From Candidatus Doudnabacteria bacterium (GTDB lineage: Bacteria > Patescibacteriota > JABMPQ01 > JAGQLO01): a DNA stretch of 38,382 bases. The stretch is from NCBI GenBank assembly GCA_020429185.1, contig JAGQLO010000011.1, positions 1 through 38,382 of the forward strand. The letters are read 5' to 3'. Made by a program: the position numbers and the translations under genes. Below the pieces are notes generated by a model. The model saw only the letters and a list, made by a program, of their open reading frames with translations. It was not told where the DNA came from and searched no databases. Below are positions 22,663 to 30,163 of this stretch, piece after piece. The first letter of the stretch is position 1. Every line of letters starts with the position of its first letter.

Positions 22663-23592
22663 ATGAGCGAGGTACGCGGACACATCACGGCCCTTCGTCG
22701 AGCGCCTCTCAAGAGTGGGCAGATGCGGGTGTGTGGCAATGTCACATTCACGCACGTCGGAGTCCAAGGCGATCGGCGCTTCATGCTGGTCGATCCCGAT
22801 TCCCTCGAAATGATCACGCTGCGAGATGGGAGCGCCGACATGCGGCGTATGCTCGTCGCGCTCTCGGTCAGCGAGGATCAGCGCTGGGTGCGATTCCGTA
22901 ACACCGCGGCTCTGGGTGGTGCGGACCAGATTACGCTGGATCTGACTTCCCGGGGTGACTACCAGGAAGTCGAAGTCGTTGTACATGGCAAGGCGCGGCA
23001 AGCGCTCAGGCTCGGACGTACGCTCCCGGATTGGTTGGAGGCGCGGTTCGGCATTCGTTGCCTTGTCGTCATGGCCGATCCTGCCTGGCTGTCTCACGAC
23101 TCGAAAGCGGACAAGGGAACGCTCGAAGACGAGTATGGACGCATCGCGTTCGCGGACGCGGGGCAGGTGTCATTCGTGACTCGAGATGCGCTACAGGAGC
23201 TCGCACGACGCTCAGGAATCGACGGCGAGCTGGAGGTGCTTCGGCGTCTTCGCACGAACGTCGTGATCGAAGATGTCACGCAGGCGCAGCTCGATACGTG
23301 CCTGGAGATTCACATCGGTCAGGCGCAGTTCCGGCGTATCGGCGCTCAGCATCGCTGCTCAGTCGTCGATGTCGCGCTGAATGGCAATGTGGGCTTCGAA
23401 GTTCGCCGGGCGCTCGCTGACTACCGTCGCGGGAGTCATCTTGCGCCGGACGTCATTCGAGCGGGCGCAACGGAAGTCGACCCGCAGGACGCAAAGCGTG
23501 TGTGGATCGCAACGCGCGGCGTCCGCATCAACGGCGGTCAGGTAGTGACAAGCGTGGGTCAGGCAGTGACGTTGGTCATGCCTGAACCCTGA
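22663..23592 (+). CDS. MOSC domain protein (YcbX/mARC-like)
   Basis: ATG at 22663 follows an SD (GAAAGGAAGATAC) and gives 309 residues. An N-terminal MOSC beta-barrel (~1-95: GDRRFMLVDPDSLEMITLRDGSADMRR) is followed by the MOSC domain, with LRRLRTNVVIEDVTQAQLDT and the key Cys in FRRIGAQHRCSVVDVALNG. The layout RxRxNVVI...IG...F....RC is that of YcbX and the mitochondrial amidoxime-reducing component, where the Cys ligates molybdenum. No molybdenum cofactor gene is visible here, so cofactor use is uncertain. The gene is single, looks GC-rich and stands between resident operons. It converges on the nifS-type gene at 23628. Confidence 0.8.
   Translation: MSEVRGHITALRRAPLKSGQMRVCGNVTFTHVGVQGDRRFMLVDPDSLEMITLRDGSADMRRMLVALSVSEDQRWVRFRNTAALGGADQITLDLTSRGDYQEVEVVVHGKARQALRLGRTLPDWLEARFGIRCLVVMADPAWLSHDSKADKGTLEDEYGRIAFADAGQVSFVTRDALQELARRSGIDGELEVLRRLRTNVVIEDVTQAQLDTCLEIHIGQAQFRRIGAQHRCSVVDVALNGNVGFEVRRALADYRRGSHLAPDVIRAGATEVDPQDAKRVWIATRGVRINGGQVVTSVGQAVTLVMPEP
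23559..23585 (+). other. Long hairpin at the 3' end of the MOSC gene
   Basis: TCAGGCA-g-TGAC and GTCA-TGCCTGA form an 11-bp stem with a single bulged G around GTTG, inside the last codons before the stop. The nearest T-run is at 23612, so it is not a classical terminator; it may slow 3' decay between the converging genes. Confidence 0.5.
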
Positions 23593-23627
23593 GCACCGTC
23601 ACCAGACCGCCTTTTTTCTTTGCAAGA

Positions 23628-24785
23628 CTATGCTGGAGAAAGCGTTTTTAGCACAGAAGAAAGCGCTTCAAGAACGCGATCAATATCAGTGGCAGTTGTG
23701 CTTCGGCCGAGGGTGAAGCGAACGGCCGCTTTTGCTTTTGCATCTTCAAAGCCCATAGCTGTAAGGACATGGGAAGGCTCGGTGCGATTCGATGTGCAGG
23801 CAGCTCCTGTTGCGCATGAAATACCCTGGGCATCCAAGTACAGCACGAGTGTTTCACCATCAATTCCGTTGAATCCAACGCTGATATTATTCGCAAGACG
23901 TTCTGTTGGATGGCCATAGAGTGTGCCGCCAAGCACCGAGAGTCCTTCACGTAGTTGTGCGCTAAGTTCCTGGAGTCGAGGCACTTCTGTTTCGCGCTGA
24001 CGCTCTGCAAGTTCAATGGCAGTCGCCATACCAACAACGAGTGGTACAGCAACCGTTCCAGCACGGCGATTCAGCTGCTGAGAACCTCCTGTGATAACCG
24101 GAGCAAGTGGAATCCGTGGGTCGGCGTACAAGAGTCCGACTCCTTTTGGTCCATACGCTTTCGAGGCGTTCAGAGTGAAGAGGTCTACGTTCAGGCGCTC
24201 AACGGTAAGTGGAAGTTGGCCCGTGGCCTGGCAGGCATCGACATGGAAGGGGATGCCACGCTCACGACAGACTTGTCCGATCGTTCGAATCTGTTGCACT
24301 GTTCCGACTTCATTATTGGCATACATGATCGAGACAAGAGCAGTGTCATCGCGCAGGGCAGCTTCGATGATTTCTACAGAAAGAAGTCCATGTTTATCTG
24401 GTGCAGCTTCTGTGAGTTCAAATCCTTCGTGTTCCTGAAGATCGCGACAGGTGTTGAGTACAGCATGATGTTCAATAGCACTTGTCACGATATGTGAACT
24501 GCCATTGGCGCGTTTCGCAGCACGTGCAACGCCGCGAATAGCAAGGTTACAACTCTCGGTGCCGCTTCCGGTGATTGTGAGGGAAGAGGCTTTGCATTCC
24601 AATACGGAAGCAATGGTGTGAAGGGCTGTATCAACGGCGCGCTGAGCGGTAACTCCTTCTGCGTGAATAGAAGAAGGATTCCCAAAGTCACCCGACCAAT
24701 ACGGGTGCATCGCGTCCACTACTTCCGGCGCGAGGGGTGTGGCGGCCGCGTGATCGAGGTAGAGGCGCGCGGGGTTCGTGTTCAT
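23628..24785 (-). CDS. Cysteine desulfurase, NifS/IscS type
   Basis: The 385-residue PLP enzyme reads LYLDHAAATPLAPEVVDAM at the N-terminus, with the PLP lysine in LNASKAYGPKGVGLLY (~residue 204) and the substrate-cleaving Cys in SCATGAACTSNRTEPSHVL (~325-330), both typical of group I desulfurases. It takes sulfur from cysteine as a persulfide for Fe-S clusters or tRNA thiolation. The window also has SufS in its own operon, so this enzyme may serve tRNA sulfur modification. Its start codon overlaps the folA stop by four bases (ATGA), so the pair is translated together. Confidence 0.92.
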   Translation of the reverse strand: MNTNPARLYLDHAAATPLAPEVVDAMHPYWSGDFGNPSSIHAEGVTAQRAVDTALHTIASVLECKASSLTITGSGTESCNLAIRGVARAAKRANGSSHIVTSAIEHHAVLNTCRDLQEHEGFELTEAAPDKHGLLSVEIIEAALRDDTALVSIMYANNEVGTVQQIRTIGQVCRERGIPFHVDACQATGQLPLTVERLNVDLFTLNASKAYGPKGVGLLYADPRIPLAPVITGGSQQLNRRAGTVAVPLVVGMATAIELAERQRETEVPRLQELSAQLREGLSVLGGTLYGHPTERLANNISVGFNGIDGETLVLYLDAQGISCATGAACTSNRTEPSHVLTAMGFEDAKAKAAVRFTLGRSTTATDIDRVLEALSSVLKTLSPA

Positions 24786-25309
24786 GGTCGTTCGTATTTC
24801 TTGAAGGTGAACGAGATATTGCCTTCTGTTTCGTGCCCAAGTTCCGTGACAACAGAAAACACCTCTGGGATGGGAGGGAAGAATGTATCACACCCAAAGT
24901 CGCCCTCAACATGTGTGAGGTAGACCCCATCTGTTTCCGGTCGATCAATTGTTGTCTTGTACGTATATCCGCCACCAATGATAAAGATCGACTCAATAGA
25001 ATCATCAGCAGTGTCGTAAGCTTCTTCTAGGGAGTGCGCGACTTCGGCACCTTCCGCTGTAAACGATGCATCATCGGTGAGGACAACGTTTTTACGATGC
25101 GGAAGTGGACGAAAAGAAGGGGGGAGGGATTCCCACGTGCGCTGACCCATCACAACCATGTGTTGCTTGTGTGGATCCTCTGTTGTGGTCGTGACGCGTG
25201 TAAAATATGCCAGTTCTTTTTTGAGGCGCCATGGAAGGTCGCCTTGTTTTCCAATGCCAAAGTTCGAGTCGGCCGCGGCAATGAGATAGATGTGGTGGGT
25301 GTTGTGCAT
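24782..25309 (-). CDS. folA: Dihydrofolate reductase
   Basis: The 175-residue protein starts HIYLIAAADSNFGIGKQGDLPWRLKKELAYFTRVT. The Ala-Ala and G-x-LPW motifs are the folate/NADPH site, with acidic or equivalent substrate contact in the ELAYF helix. Later motifs VVMGQRTWESLPPSFRPLPHRKNVVLT and SIFIIGGGYTYKTTI are standard. It reduces dihydrofolate to tetrahydrofolate with NADPH. It overlaps the downstream desulfurase gene by four bases. Length is normal for chromosomal DHFR. Confidence 0.93.
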   Translation of the reverse strand: MHNTHHIYLIAAADSNFGIGKQGDLPWRLKKELAYFTRVTTTTEDPHKQHMVVMGQRTWESLPPSFRPLPHRKNVVLTDDASFTAEGAEVAHSLEEAYDTADDSIESIFIIGGGYTYKTTIDRPETDGVYLTHVEGDFGCDTFFPPIPEVFSVVTELGHETEGNISFTFKKYERP

Positions 25310-25433
25310 GCTCGTACGCTAGCGCGCCATGAGGGACGTGACAACAGTAAAGATGTAATCGGAACAAACATTGACTAAACCAAAAAAAAATGATGTTGTA
25401 TGTACATTGAAGAAACGTTCTTTGGGGTGTCAG

Positions 25434-25976
25434 ATGAGGGCTCTCGTTGTTAACATGCCTGCGGAGCTTCGCAGGCGGATGGTGCACTCGGGAAACAGAG
25501 CTCCCGAAATTGCCATGTTGCCCAGTGCGTTTGTGCTGGCAGCAATCCAGTACCTGCTGCGTCGTGCGGACGCGAAGGAGCGGGGCTATGTATGTTGGTC
25601 GGCGCATCTCGGTGTACGAGACATCGTCATGCTGCACCAGCGCATGCCATCCGTGTCCTTGCAGGGAGTGTCGGAGCAGATGGATCTCAAGGCTCCAGCA
25701 CGGTCGCCCGTGAGACCAAGAGAGCAGGTGCGCGTGGAGGTGTCGCTCTCACTCTGCGAGAAGTTGCAGTCGGTGGCTGAATGTCTCGCACGAGAAGAGG
25801 GCATTCATCCGGAACGTGCGTTGACGGCGGCGCTGCGTACTGCGCTGGCCGATCTCGAACACGTGATGGTGTCACTCGAGTCTGGCTGCGTTGTAGTTGC
25901 AGTACCGACGGGCTTTACGTCGGGCGAGGAAGTCGCGATGGCACAGCGTCTGTGGCCTGCTCCAACTCCTGAATAG
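25434..25976 (+). CDS. Unrecognised protein, possibly with two ribbon-helix-helix-like modules
   Basis: ATG at 25434 gives 180 residues; the SD is weak (GGGGTG). Two segments share a strand-then-two-helix pattern: RALVVNMPAELRRRMVHSG...FVLAAIQYLLRRA (~2-45) and QVRVEVSLSLCEKLQSVAEC...PERALTAALRTALADL (~102-145). This recalls ribbon-helix-helix (CopG/Arc) DNA-binding domains, which would suggest a regulator. The similarity is by eye only. The gene looks GC-rich, single, has TTGACT 63 bases upstream, and ends at its own terminator. Confidence 0.55.
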   Translation: MRALVVNMPAELRRRMVHSGNRAPEIAMLPSAFVLAAIQYLLRRADAKERGYVCWSAHLGVRDIVMLHQRMPSVSLQGVSEQMDLKAPARSPVRPREQVRVEVSLSLCEKLQSVAECLAREEGIHPERALTAALRTALADLEHVMVSLESGCVVVAVPTGFTSGEEVAMAQRLWPAPTPE

Positions 25977-26013
25977 GCGATCTTACAGCGATACGTAAGA
26001 CGCCATTTTTTTT
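25977..26013 (+). terminator. Terminator of the gene at 25434
   Basis: GGCG-a-TCTTAC and GTAAGA-CGCC pair around AGCGATAC, followed by ATTTTTTTT. The stem begins within the last base of the stop codon. Confidence 0.85.
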
Positions 26014-26018
26014 ATGCG

Positions 26019-26044
26019 CAAAAAAAGGCGCGTACGCGCCTTTT
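26019..26044 (-). terminator. Bidirectional terminator between converging genes
   Basis: AAAAAAAGGCGCGTACGCGCCTTTT contains the perfect palindrome GGCGCGTACGCGCC flanked by A- and T-runs, so it can end minus-strand transcripts of the peroxiredoxin gene and back up the plus-strand terminator. Confidence 0.85.
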
Positions 26045-26063
26045 CATGGTCGGTGGAGAGGTA

Positions 26064-26594
26064 CTAGGCCTTCCCCAATGTTTGTTCGCCTGGGTTCCAA
26101 TCAACAGGGCAAAGTTCGCCGCTCTGAAGTGCCTGAAGAACACGAAGTGTTTCGCCAACCGTACGGCCTGTGCCATTGTCGTGTACCAATTGGTAACGAA
26201 GAACACCGTCTGGATCGATCAGGTAGAGTCCGCGCAACGCAATCCCTTCGTCTTCTAGCAAAATGCCGTACTGACGTGTGACGTCGTGTGTTGGATCTGC
26301 AAGAAGTGGGTAGGCGAGCTTTCCAAGATCTCCAGCAATCCAAGCCTTGTGAGAGTGAACACTGTCTGTCGAAACGCCGTAGATGTCTGCACCGAGCTTA
26401 TCGAATTCAGCTGCAGCTTTCGAAAAGGCAGTGATCTCAGTTGGGCAGATAAACGTAAAGTCGAGTGGGTAGAAGAAGAGAACCGTCCATCGACCTGTTC
26501 CTCCTTCGCCTACGGTGTATTGCTCAAACGTTTCACCATCTGGGGCGACACCTTCGAGGGTAAATGATGGCGCGGGTTGTGAGACTTTAATCAT
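26064..26594 (-). CDS. 2-Cys peroxiredoxin (AhpC/Prx1 family)
   Basis: The start at 26594 gives 176 residues beginning MIKVSQPAPSFTLEGVAPDG; the longer frame to 26675 adds non-family residues and crosses the promoter. The peroxidatic Cys is C50 in YPLDFTFICPTE and the resolving Cys is C162 in GELCPVDWNPGE, the typical 2-Cys arrangement. It reduces H2O2 and organic peroxides with electrons from thioredoxin; trxB in this window could supply them. It has its own promoter on the minus strand with an inverted repeat near the start site. A terminator lies 20 bases downstream. Confidence 0.95.
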   Translation of the reverse strand: MIKVSQPAPSFTLEGVAPDGETFEQYTVGEGGTGRWTVLFFYPLDFTFICPTEITAFSKAAAEFDKLGADIYGVSTDSVHSHKAWIAGDLGKLAYPLLADPTHDVTRQYGILLEDEGIALRGLYLIDPDGVLRYQLVHDNGTGRTVGETLRVLQALQSGELCPVDWNPGEQTLGKA

Positions 26595-26616
26595 ACAGAA
26601 TGAATAATGACATGAA

Positions 26617-26648
26617 TGCGACCAAAACAGTCGCACGCGACTATAGCA
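26617..26648 (-). promoter_or_regulatory. Peroxiredoxin promoter with inverted repeat at the start site
   Basis: On the minus strand TGCTATAGT (plus 26640-26648) is a strong extended -10. The predicted start near 26633 falls inside TGCGAC-N7-GTCGCA (26617-26635), a perfect 6-bp inverted repeat. It could be an operator for a repressor or a leader hairpin. Confidence 0.55.
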
Positions 26649-26668
26649 CGACTCAGAAAACAGGGATA

Positions 26669-26697
26669 TTGACAAATAGGGAAAAGTTCACTAAAAA
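26669..26697 (+). promoter_or_regulatory. Promoter of the gene at 26794 and palindrome-rich leader
   Basis: TTGACA (26669-26674), 17 bases, then TAAAAA (26692-26697). The ~90-base leader holds three palindromes: ACAGGAACCTGT (26742-26753), CGCGATCGCG (26760-26769) and AGGACGTCCT (26783-26792). The last one contains the SD of the start at 26794. Confidence 0.5.
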
Positions 26698-26793
26698 AGA
26701 GGCACTATTCGTACGCGAAAGCACCTTGTTAGATAGATAGAACAGGAACCTGTATGTATCGCGATCGCGCAACGCGCGTGGAAGGACGTCCTG

Positions 26794-27435
26794 ATGGACG
26801 ATCAAGCGAGGAGCAGTAAAAAGGAGTTAGCGCCCCCCATGTTGAGCGCCATGCTCATGGGCGATACTCTGGCGAGAACGATGCCGGGCGTTGGGTGTAT
26901 CTCGCTCAACGTCTTGTCGTCGAACGTCGCGGAGGCCGGCGGACCCGAGTGGGTCATGTACGCCGTCGGGCCCACGGGTCAGATGGGGCAAGAGCATGAG
27001 CCGGCGAACCCGACCAGTGAAGAACTGATGGTCGGTGAGATCGTGTGGCTGCACCGCCCTTCCGGCTCGAATCTCGTTGCGCGTGCAGAGAACGGGACGT
27101 GGCGGATGTTCGCGGCACCCAACTGTGCGGTTCCGGCGATCGGGGTGCGGGTCATCAAGATCTTCTTGCTCATGACCGAGGCGCACACGGCACGACACGA
27201 GCGCGGGTTCAATGCCGGTGAGATGCGGAACTTCTTGCTTCCGTACATCATGGCGCCCCGCAGTCATGGAGCAGGAGAGTCGTTGGCTGCCGCAATGCAA
27301 GCTGGCGACGATGTTCCTGCGGAGCCTGTGCAGATCGACAACCAGGCTCTCGGCGAATTTGGCGTTGCCATCATGCGCCAGTCTGCGATCATGCTGGTAA
27401 CTCGACTCGATCTGCTCGAAGAATCGTTCGACTGA
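26794..27435 (+). CDS. Unrecognised 213-residue protein (GC-rich single gene)
   Basis: ATG at 26794 lies seven bases after GGAAGGA; ATG 26839 with AAAAAGGAG 12 bases upstream is an alternative and begins MLSAMLMGDTLARTMPGVG. I recognise no domain. The central part alternates short strands (GPEWVMYAVGPTGQ, EIVWLHRPSGSNLVARAENGTWRMF, IGVRVIKIFLLMTE), suggesting a beta-rich fold. The C-terminal third is helical (ALGEFGVAIMRQSAIMLVTRLDLLEE). There is no signal peptide. The gene has its own promoter and terminator. Confidence 0.7.
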   Translation: MDDQARSSKKELAPPMLSAMLMGDTLARTMPGVGCISLNVLSSNVAEAGGPEWVMYAVGPTGQMGQEHEPANPTSEELMVGEIVWLHRPSGSNLVARAENGTWRMFAAPNCAVPAIGVRVIKIFLLMTEAHTARHERGFNAGEMRNFLLPYIMAPRSHGAGESLAAAMQAGDDVPAEPVQIDNQALGEFGVAIMRQSAIMLVTRLDLLEESFD

Positions 27436-27450
27436 GCGAGAGATGGGTAG

Positions 27451-27486
27451 GCCCGCTACATATGGATGTGTAGCAGGGCTTTTTTC
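27451..27486 (+). terminator. Terminator of the gene at 26794
   Basis: GCCCGCTACA and TGTAGCAGGGC pair around TATGGATG (one mismatch), followed by TTTTTTCTT. It converges with the suf operon, whose last stop is at 27492. Confidence 0.85.
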
Positions 27487-27491
27487 TTATC

Positions 27492-27791
27492 TTACACGCC
27501 AAGCATGGCGCGAAGTTCCGGAGTTGGTTTCCAGGGAGGGTCAAAGACAACGTCAATTTCAACCTCATGTGCACCAGCTTCTTTTACGGCCTCTTCAACA
27601 TCCTTCAAGAGTTGAGGAGCATACGGACAGGCAACCGTTGTCATAGTCATAGTGACCTTCACGTTCTTGTTCTCAAGAATCTCAACGCCGTAAATCAATC
27701 CCATTGTGACAATGTCGACATGAATTTCAGGGTCGAACACAAGGGTGAGAGCATCTTCTACGTTCTCTTTTGTGAGTGCTGATGGAGACAT
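27492..27791 (-). CDS. sufT: SufT/MIP18-family Fe-S maturation protein (DUF59)
   Basis: Start at 27791 (one base after the sufC stop) gives 99 residues, MSPSALTKENVEDALTLVFDPEIHVDIVTMGLIYGVEI. The family signature DPE(I/L)...DIV..GLIY is clear, followed by VKVTMTMTTVACPYAPQLLKDVEEAV with the conserved TxxxCP Cys. SufT helps mature Fe-S proteins, probably at the transfer step. It is the last gene of the suf operon. Confidence 0.9.
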   Translation of the reverse strand: MSPSALTKENVEDALTLVFDPEIHVDIVTMGLIYGVEILENKNVKVTMTMTTVACPYAPQLLKDVEEAVKEAGAHEVEIDVVFDPPWKPTPELRAMLGV

Positions 27792-27792
27792 A

Positions 27793-28530
27793 CTATTCCG
27801 AGTCAGTTCCAAATCCTTCGGCGATCACCTCGCGGGCTAGATCAATCCGTCCAGAACGTTCAATAGAGCCATCTTTCATCACATGTACCGCCTCCGGTCC
27901 AAGTTCTTCAAGAAGATCGAGATGGTGTGTAATCAGCAGAATGCCCGCTCCGCGTTCACGTGCCTTGCGAATCCCGTTGGCCACAATTTTACGTGCGTCC
28001 ACGTCTAAACCTGAATCGGTTTCGTCGAGAATGGCAAACGATGGCTCGAGCACCAGAAGCTGCAAGACTTCCGCACGTTTTTTCTCTCCACCAGAGAACC
28101 CTTCATTGACATTGCGTGCAGCAAAGGAAGGATCCATTTCAAGAAGAGCCATTTTTTCCTTCAGGAGTCCGTGAAACTCAACAGGGGAGAGTTGTTCTTC
28201 GTGTGTGGCGTTATACGCGGTACGAAGAAAGTTCGACAACGAGACACCGGCAATGGAAGGCGGGTATTGCATCGACAAAAACAAACCCGCTTTCGCACGC
28301 TTGTCAGGCGAAAGTTCAGTAAGTTCTGTGTCATCGAGACGAATGTTTCCGCCGGTAATCTCATAGGCAGGATGGCCCATGAGCGCGTTTGCGAGAGAAG
28401 ACTTTCCAGATCCGTTTTGTCCAAGGAGAGCATGTACCTCACCAGACGTAATCGCAAACGACACATCGTTCACAACAGTGCGTCCGTCGGTGGAAACAGA
28501 AAGATTCGAAAGAGAGAGAGTGTTCTTCAT
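27793..28530 (-). CDS. sufC: Fe-S assembly ATPase SufC
   Basis: Start at 28530, one base after the sufU stop, gives 245 residues; the frame's earlier ATG at 28551 lies inside sufU. ABC ATPase motifs are Walker A LLGQNGSGKSS, signature GFSGGEKKRAEVLQ and Walker B FAILDETDSGLD, with the SufC-specific DETDSGLD instead of the usual DEP. The H-loop is LLITHH. SufC drives the SufBCD scaffold, which builds Fe-S clusters. Length is typical. Confidence 0.96.
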   Translation of the reverse strand: MKNTLSLSNLSVSTDGRTVVNDVSFAITSGEVHALLGQNGSGKSSLANALMGHPAYEITGGNIRLDDTELTELSPDKRAKAGLFLSMQYPPSIAGVSLSNFLRTAYNATHEEQLSPVEFHGLLKEKMALLEMDPSFAARNVNEGFSGGEKKRAEVLQLLVLEPSFAILDETDSGLDVDARKIVANGIRKARERGAGILLITHHLDLLEELGPEAVHVMKDGSIERSGRIDLAREVIAEGFGTDSE

Positions 28531-28531
28531 A

Positions 28532-28942
28532 TTAGGCGTCACGACCTTCAAACAAGCGAAGACCCGTCTGAGCTGTCTTTAAGGAAACAAGTGCACACTT
28601 TTCGCGCGCAGCACTGATCGGAACTCCTAGGAGGTCGTACACGAACTGCTTGTCGAGCTGGCGCACTTCTTCTACAGACATTCCAGTGAGCTTCTCGGAA
28701 AACAACGACATGGAAGCGGTACTGATGGCACAGCCAATTCCTTCAAACCGAACAGCTTCTACGCTCGAGCCATCTTCTGAGAGTTTGACGTGGAGCGTGA
28801 ACCGGTCACCACAAGAAGGGTTCAAACTTGCTTCAGAAAACGAAGCATCGTCGAGCGGTCCGTTGTTTCGAGGATTCGCATTGTGATCCAAGATCGTCTC
28901 GCGGTAGAGCTCTTCCGTCATGGCGTCGTGGGAGTGTGTCAT
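28532..28942 (-). CDS. sufU: SufU-type zinc sulfur-transfer protein
   Basis: Start at 28942 (four bases after the sufS stop) gives 136 residues; the longer frame reads back into sufS. Three Cys match the IscU/SufU zinc ligands: C44 (LNPSCGDRF), C71 (GIGCAISTAS) and C116 (REKCALVSL), with D46 as the usual acidic partner. In the SUF system with this gene order, SufU accepts persulfide sulfur from SufS and passes it to SufB rather than acting as a scaffold. Confidence 0.95.
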   Translation of the reverse strand: MTHSHDAMTEELYRETILDHNANPRNNGPLDDASFSEASLNPSCGDRFTLHVKLSEDGSSVEAVRFEGIGCAISTASMSLFSEKLTGMSVEEVRQLDKQFVYDLLGVPISAAREKCALVSLKTAQTGLRLFEGRDA

Positions 28943-28946
28943 AGCG

Positions 28947-30158
28947 CTAGACCGTAAAGATCGATTTGGTATATTCGACCGCCTCTGCGAGAGCATCAAT
29001 GTCGTCTTTCGAAGTATAGATACCAAACGAAGCTCGCGTAGTGCCTGGAATCGCAAGGTGATCCATAAGTGGCATCGCACAGTGATGGCCGGCACGTACA
29101 GCGATGTGCTTGCGGTTGAGGAGTTCCGCAACGTCGTGCGGATGCATGCCGCCTATGCCAAACGACACAACGCCGATGCGCTTGAGTGGGTCGGTTGGGC
29201 CATACACTTCAACACCGTCGAGCGTGCCAAACACCTCGAGTGCGTACGCCGTCATGTCCTGTTCATGTTGTTCGATCGTCTCAAGGCCGACAGACGTCAT
29301 GTAGTCTGCGGCAACACCCAGGCCAATACCTCCTGCAATGTGTGGGGTGCCAGCCTCAAACTTCCAAGGGAGTTCATTCCAGGTACTTGCTTGAATGGTC
29401 ACTTCGCTAATCATGTCTCCGCCAAACACAACAGGCTCCATATTCAACAAGTGCTCGCGGCGTGCGTAAAAGCCTCCCGTACCAGTTGGGCCGTACATCT
29501 TGTGTCCAGAAAACGCGTAGAAATCACATCCCATGTCTTGTACATCAACCTTAAAGTGGGGAATGTGTTGGGCGCCATCAACAACAGCAATGGCTCCATT
29601 CTCATGTGCGAGCGCACAGAGTTCCTTTATAGGTGTGAGGACACCTAATGCGTTTGAAACGGCGGTAAACGCAACGACGCGTGTCTTGGAAGTTATTTTC
29701 TGCTTGGCGTCCTCAAGGTCGAGACAGCCATCTTCCTGTACGTTAATCGTCTTAAAGACAAGTCCTTTCGCTTCAGCAGCCTTCTGCCATGGCACAAAGT
29801 TGCTGTGGTGCTCCAAGAGGGTTGTCACAATTTCTTCACCTGGCTGCATGTTGGCCGTTGTCATCGACGCAATGACATTGAGTGCCGACGTTGTTCCTGC
29901 AGTAAAGATCATCTCTTCAACGTGTTCCGCATTTACAAACGCAGCGAGTGTCTTATGCGCTCCTTCATAGCCCTCGGTCGCTTCAACGCTCCAGTCGTAC
30001 AGGCCTCGGTGAATGTTGGCGTTGTAGTCGGTGTAGTACTTCGTCACAGCTTCTACAACAGGAGTAGGCGTAAGCGAAGTGGCGCCAGAGTCTAAGTAGA
30101 CAGCCCCGTTCTGCAAGATAGGGAAGTCTGCACGGATCTGCTCAAGAGAAATCGCCAT
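28947..30158 (-). CDS. sufS: Cysteine desulfurase SufS
   Basis: 403 residues, group II desulfurase. N-terminus IRADFPILQNGAVYLDSGATSLTP, PLP lysine in YAFSGHKMYGPTGTGGFY (~residue 226), and active Cys in VRAGHHCAMPLMDHL (~363). It supplies sulfur to SufU. Lies between sufD and sufU with gaps of five and four bases, so translation is closely coupled. Confidence 0.96.
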   Translation of the reverse strand: MAISLEQIRADFPILQNGAVYLDSGATSLTPTPVVEAVTKYYTDYNANIHRGLYDWSVEATEGYEGAHKTLAAFVNAEHVEEMIFTAGTTSALNVIASMTTANMQPGEEIVTTLLEHHSNFVPWQKAAEAKGLVFKTINVQEDGCLDLEDAKQKITSKTRVVAFTAVSNALGVLTPIKELCALAHENGAIAVVDGAQHIPHFKVDVQDMGCDFYAFSGHKMYGPTGTGGFYARREHLLNMEPVVFGGDMISEVTIQASTWNELPWKFEAGTPHIAGGIGLGVAADYMTSVGLETIEQHEQDMTAYALEVFGTLDGVEVYGPTDPLKRIGVVSFGIGGMHPHDVAELLNRKHIAVRAGHHCAMPLMDHLAIPGTTRASFGIYTSKDDIDALAEAVEYTKSIFTV

Positions 30159-30163
30159 AGCGT

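Noticed and set aside
28943-29648. Long plus-strand frames opposite sufS (for example 28920-29648)
   Set aside because: They are antisense to well-defined suf genes and show no domains.
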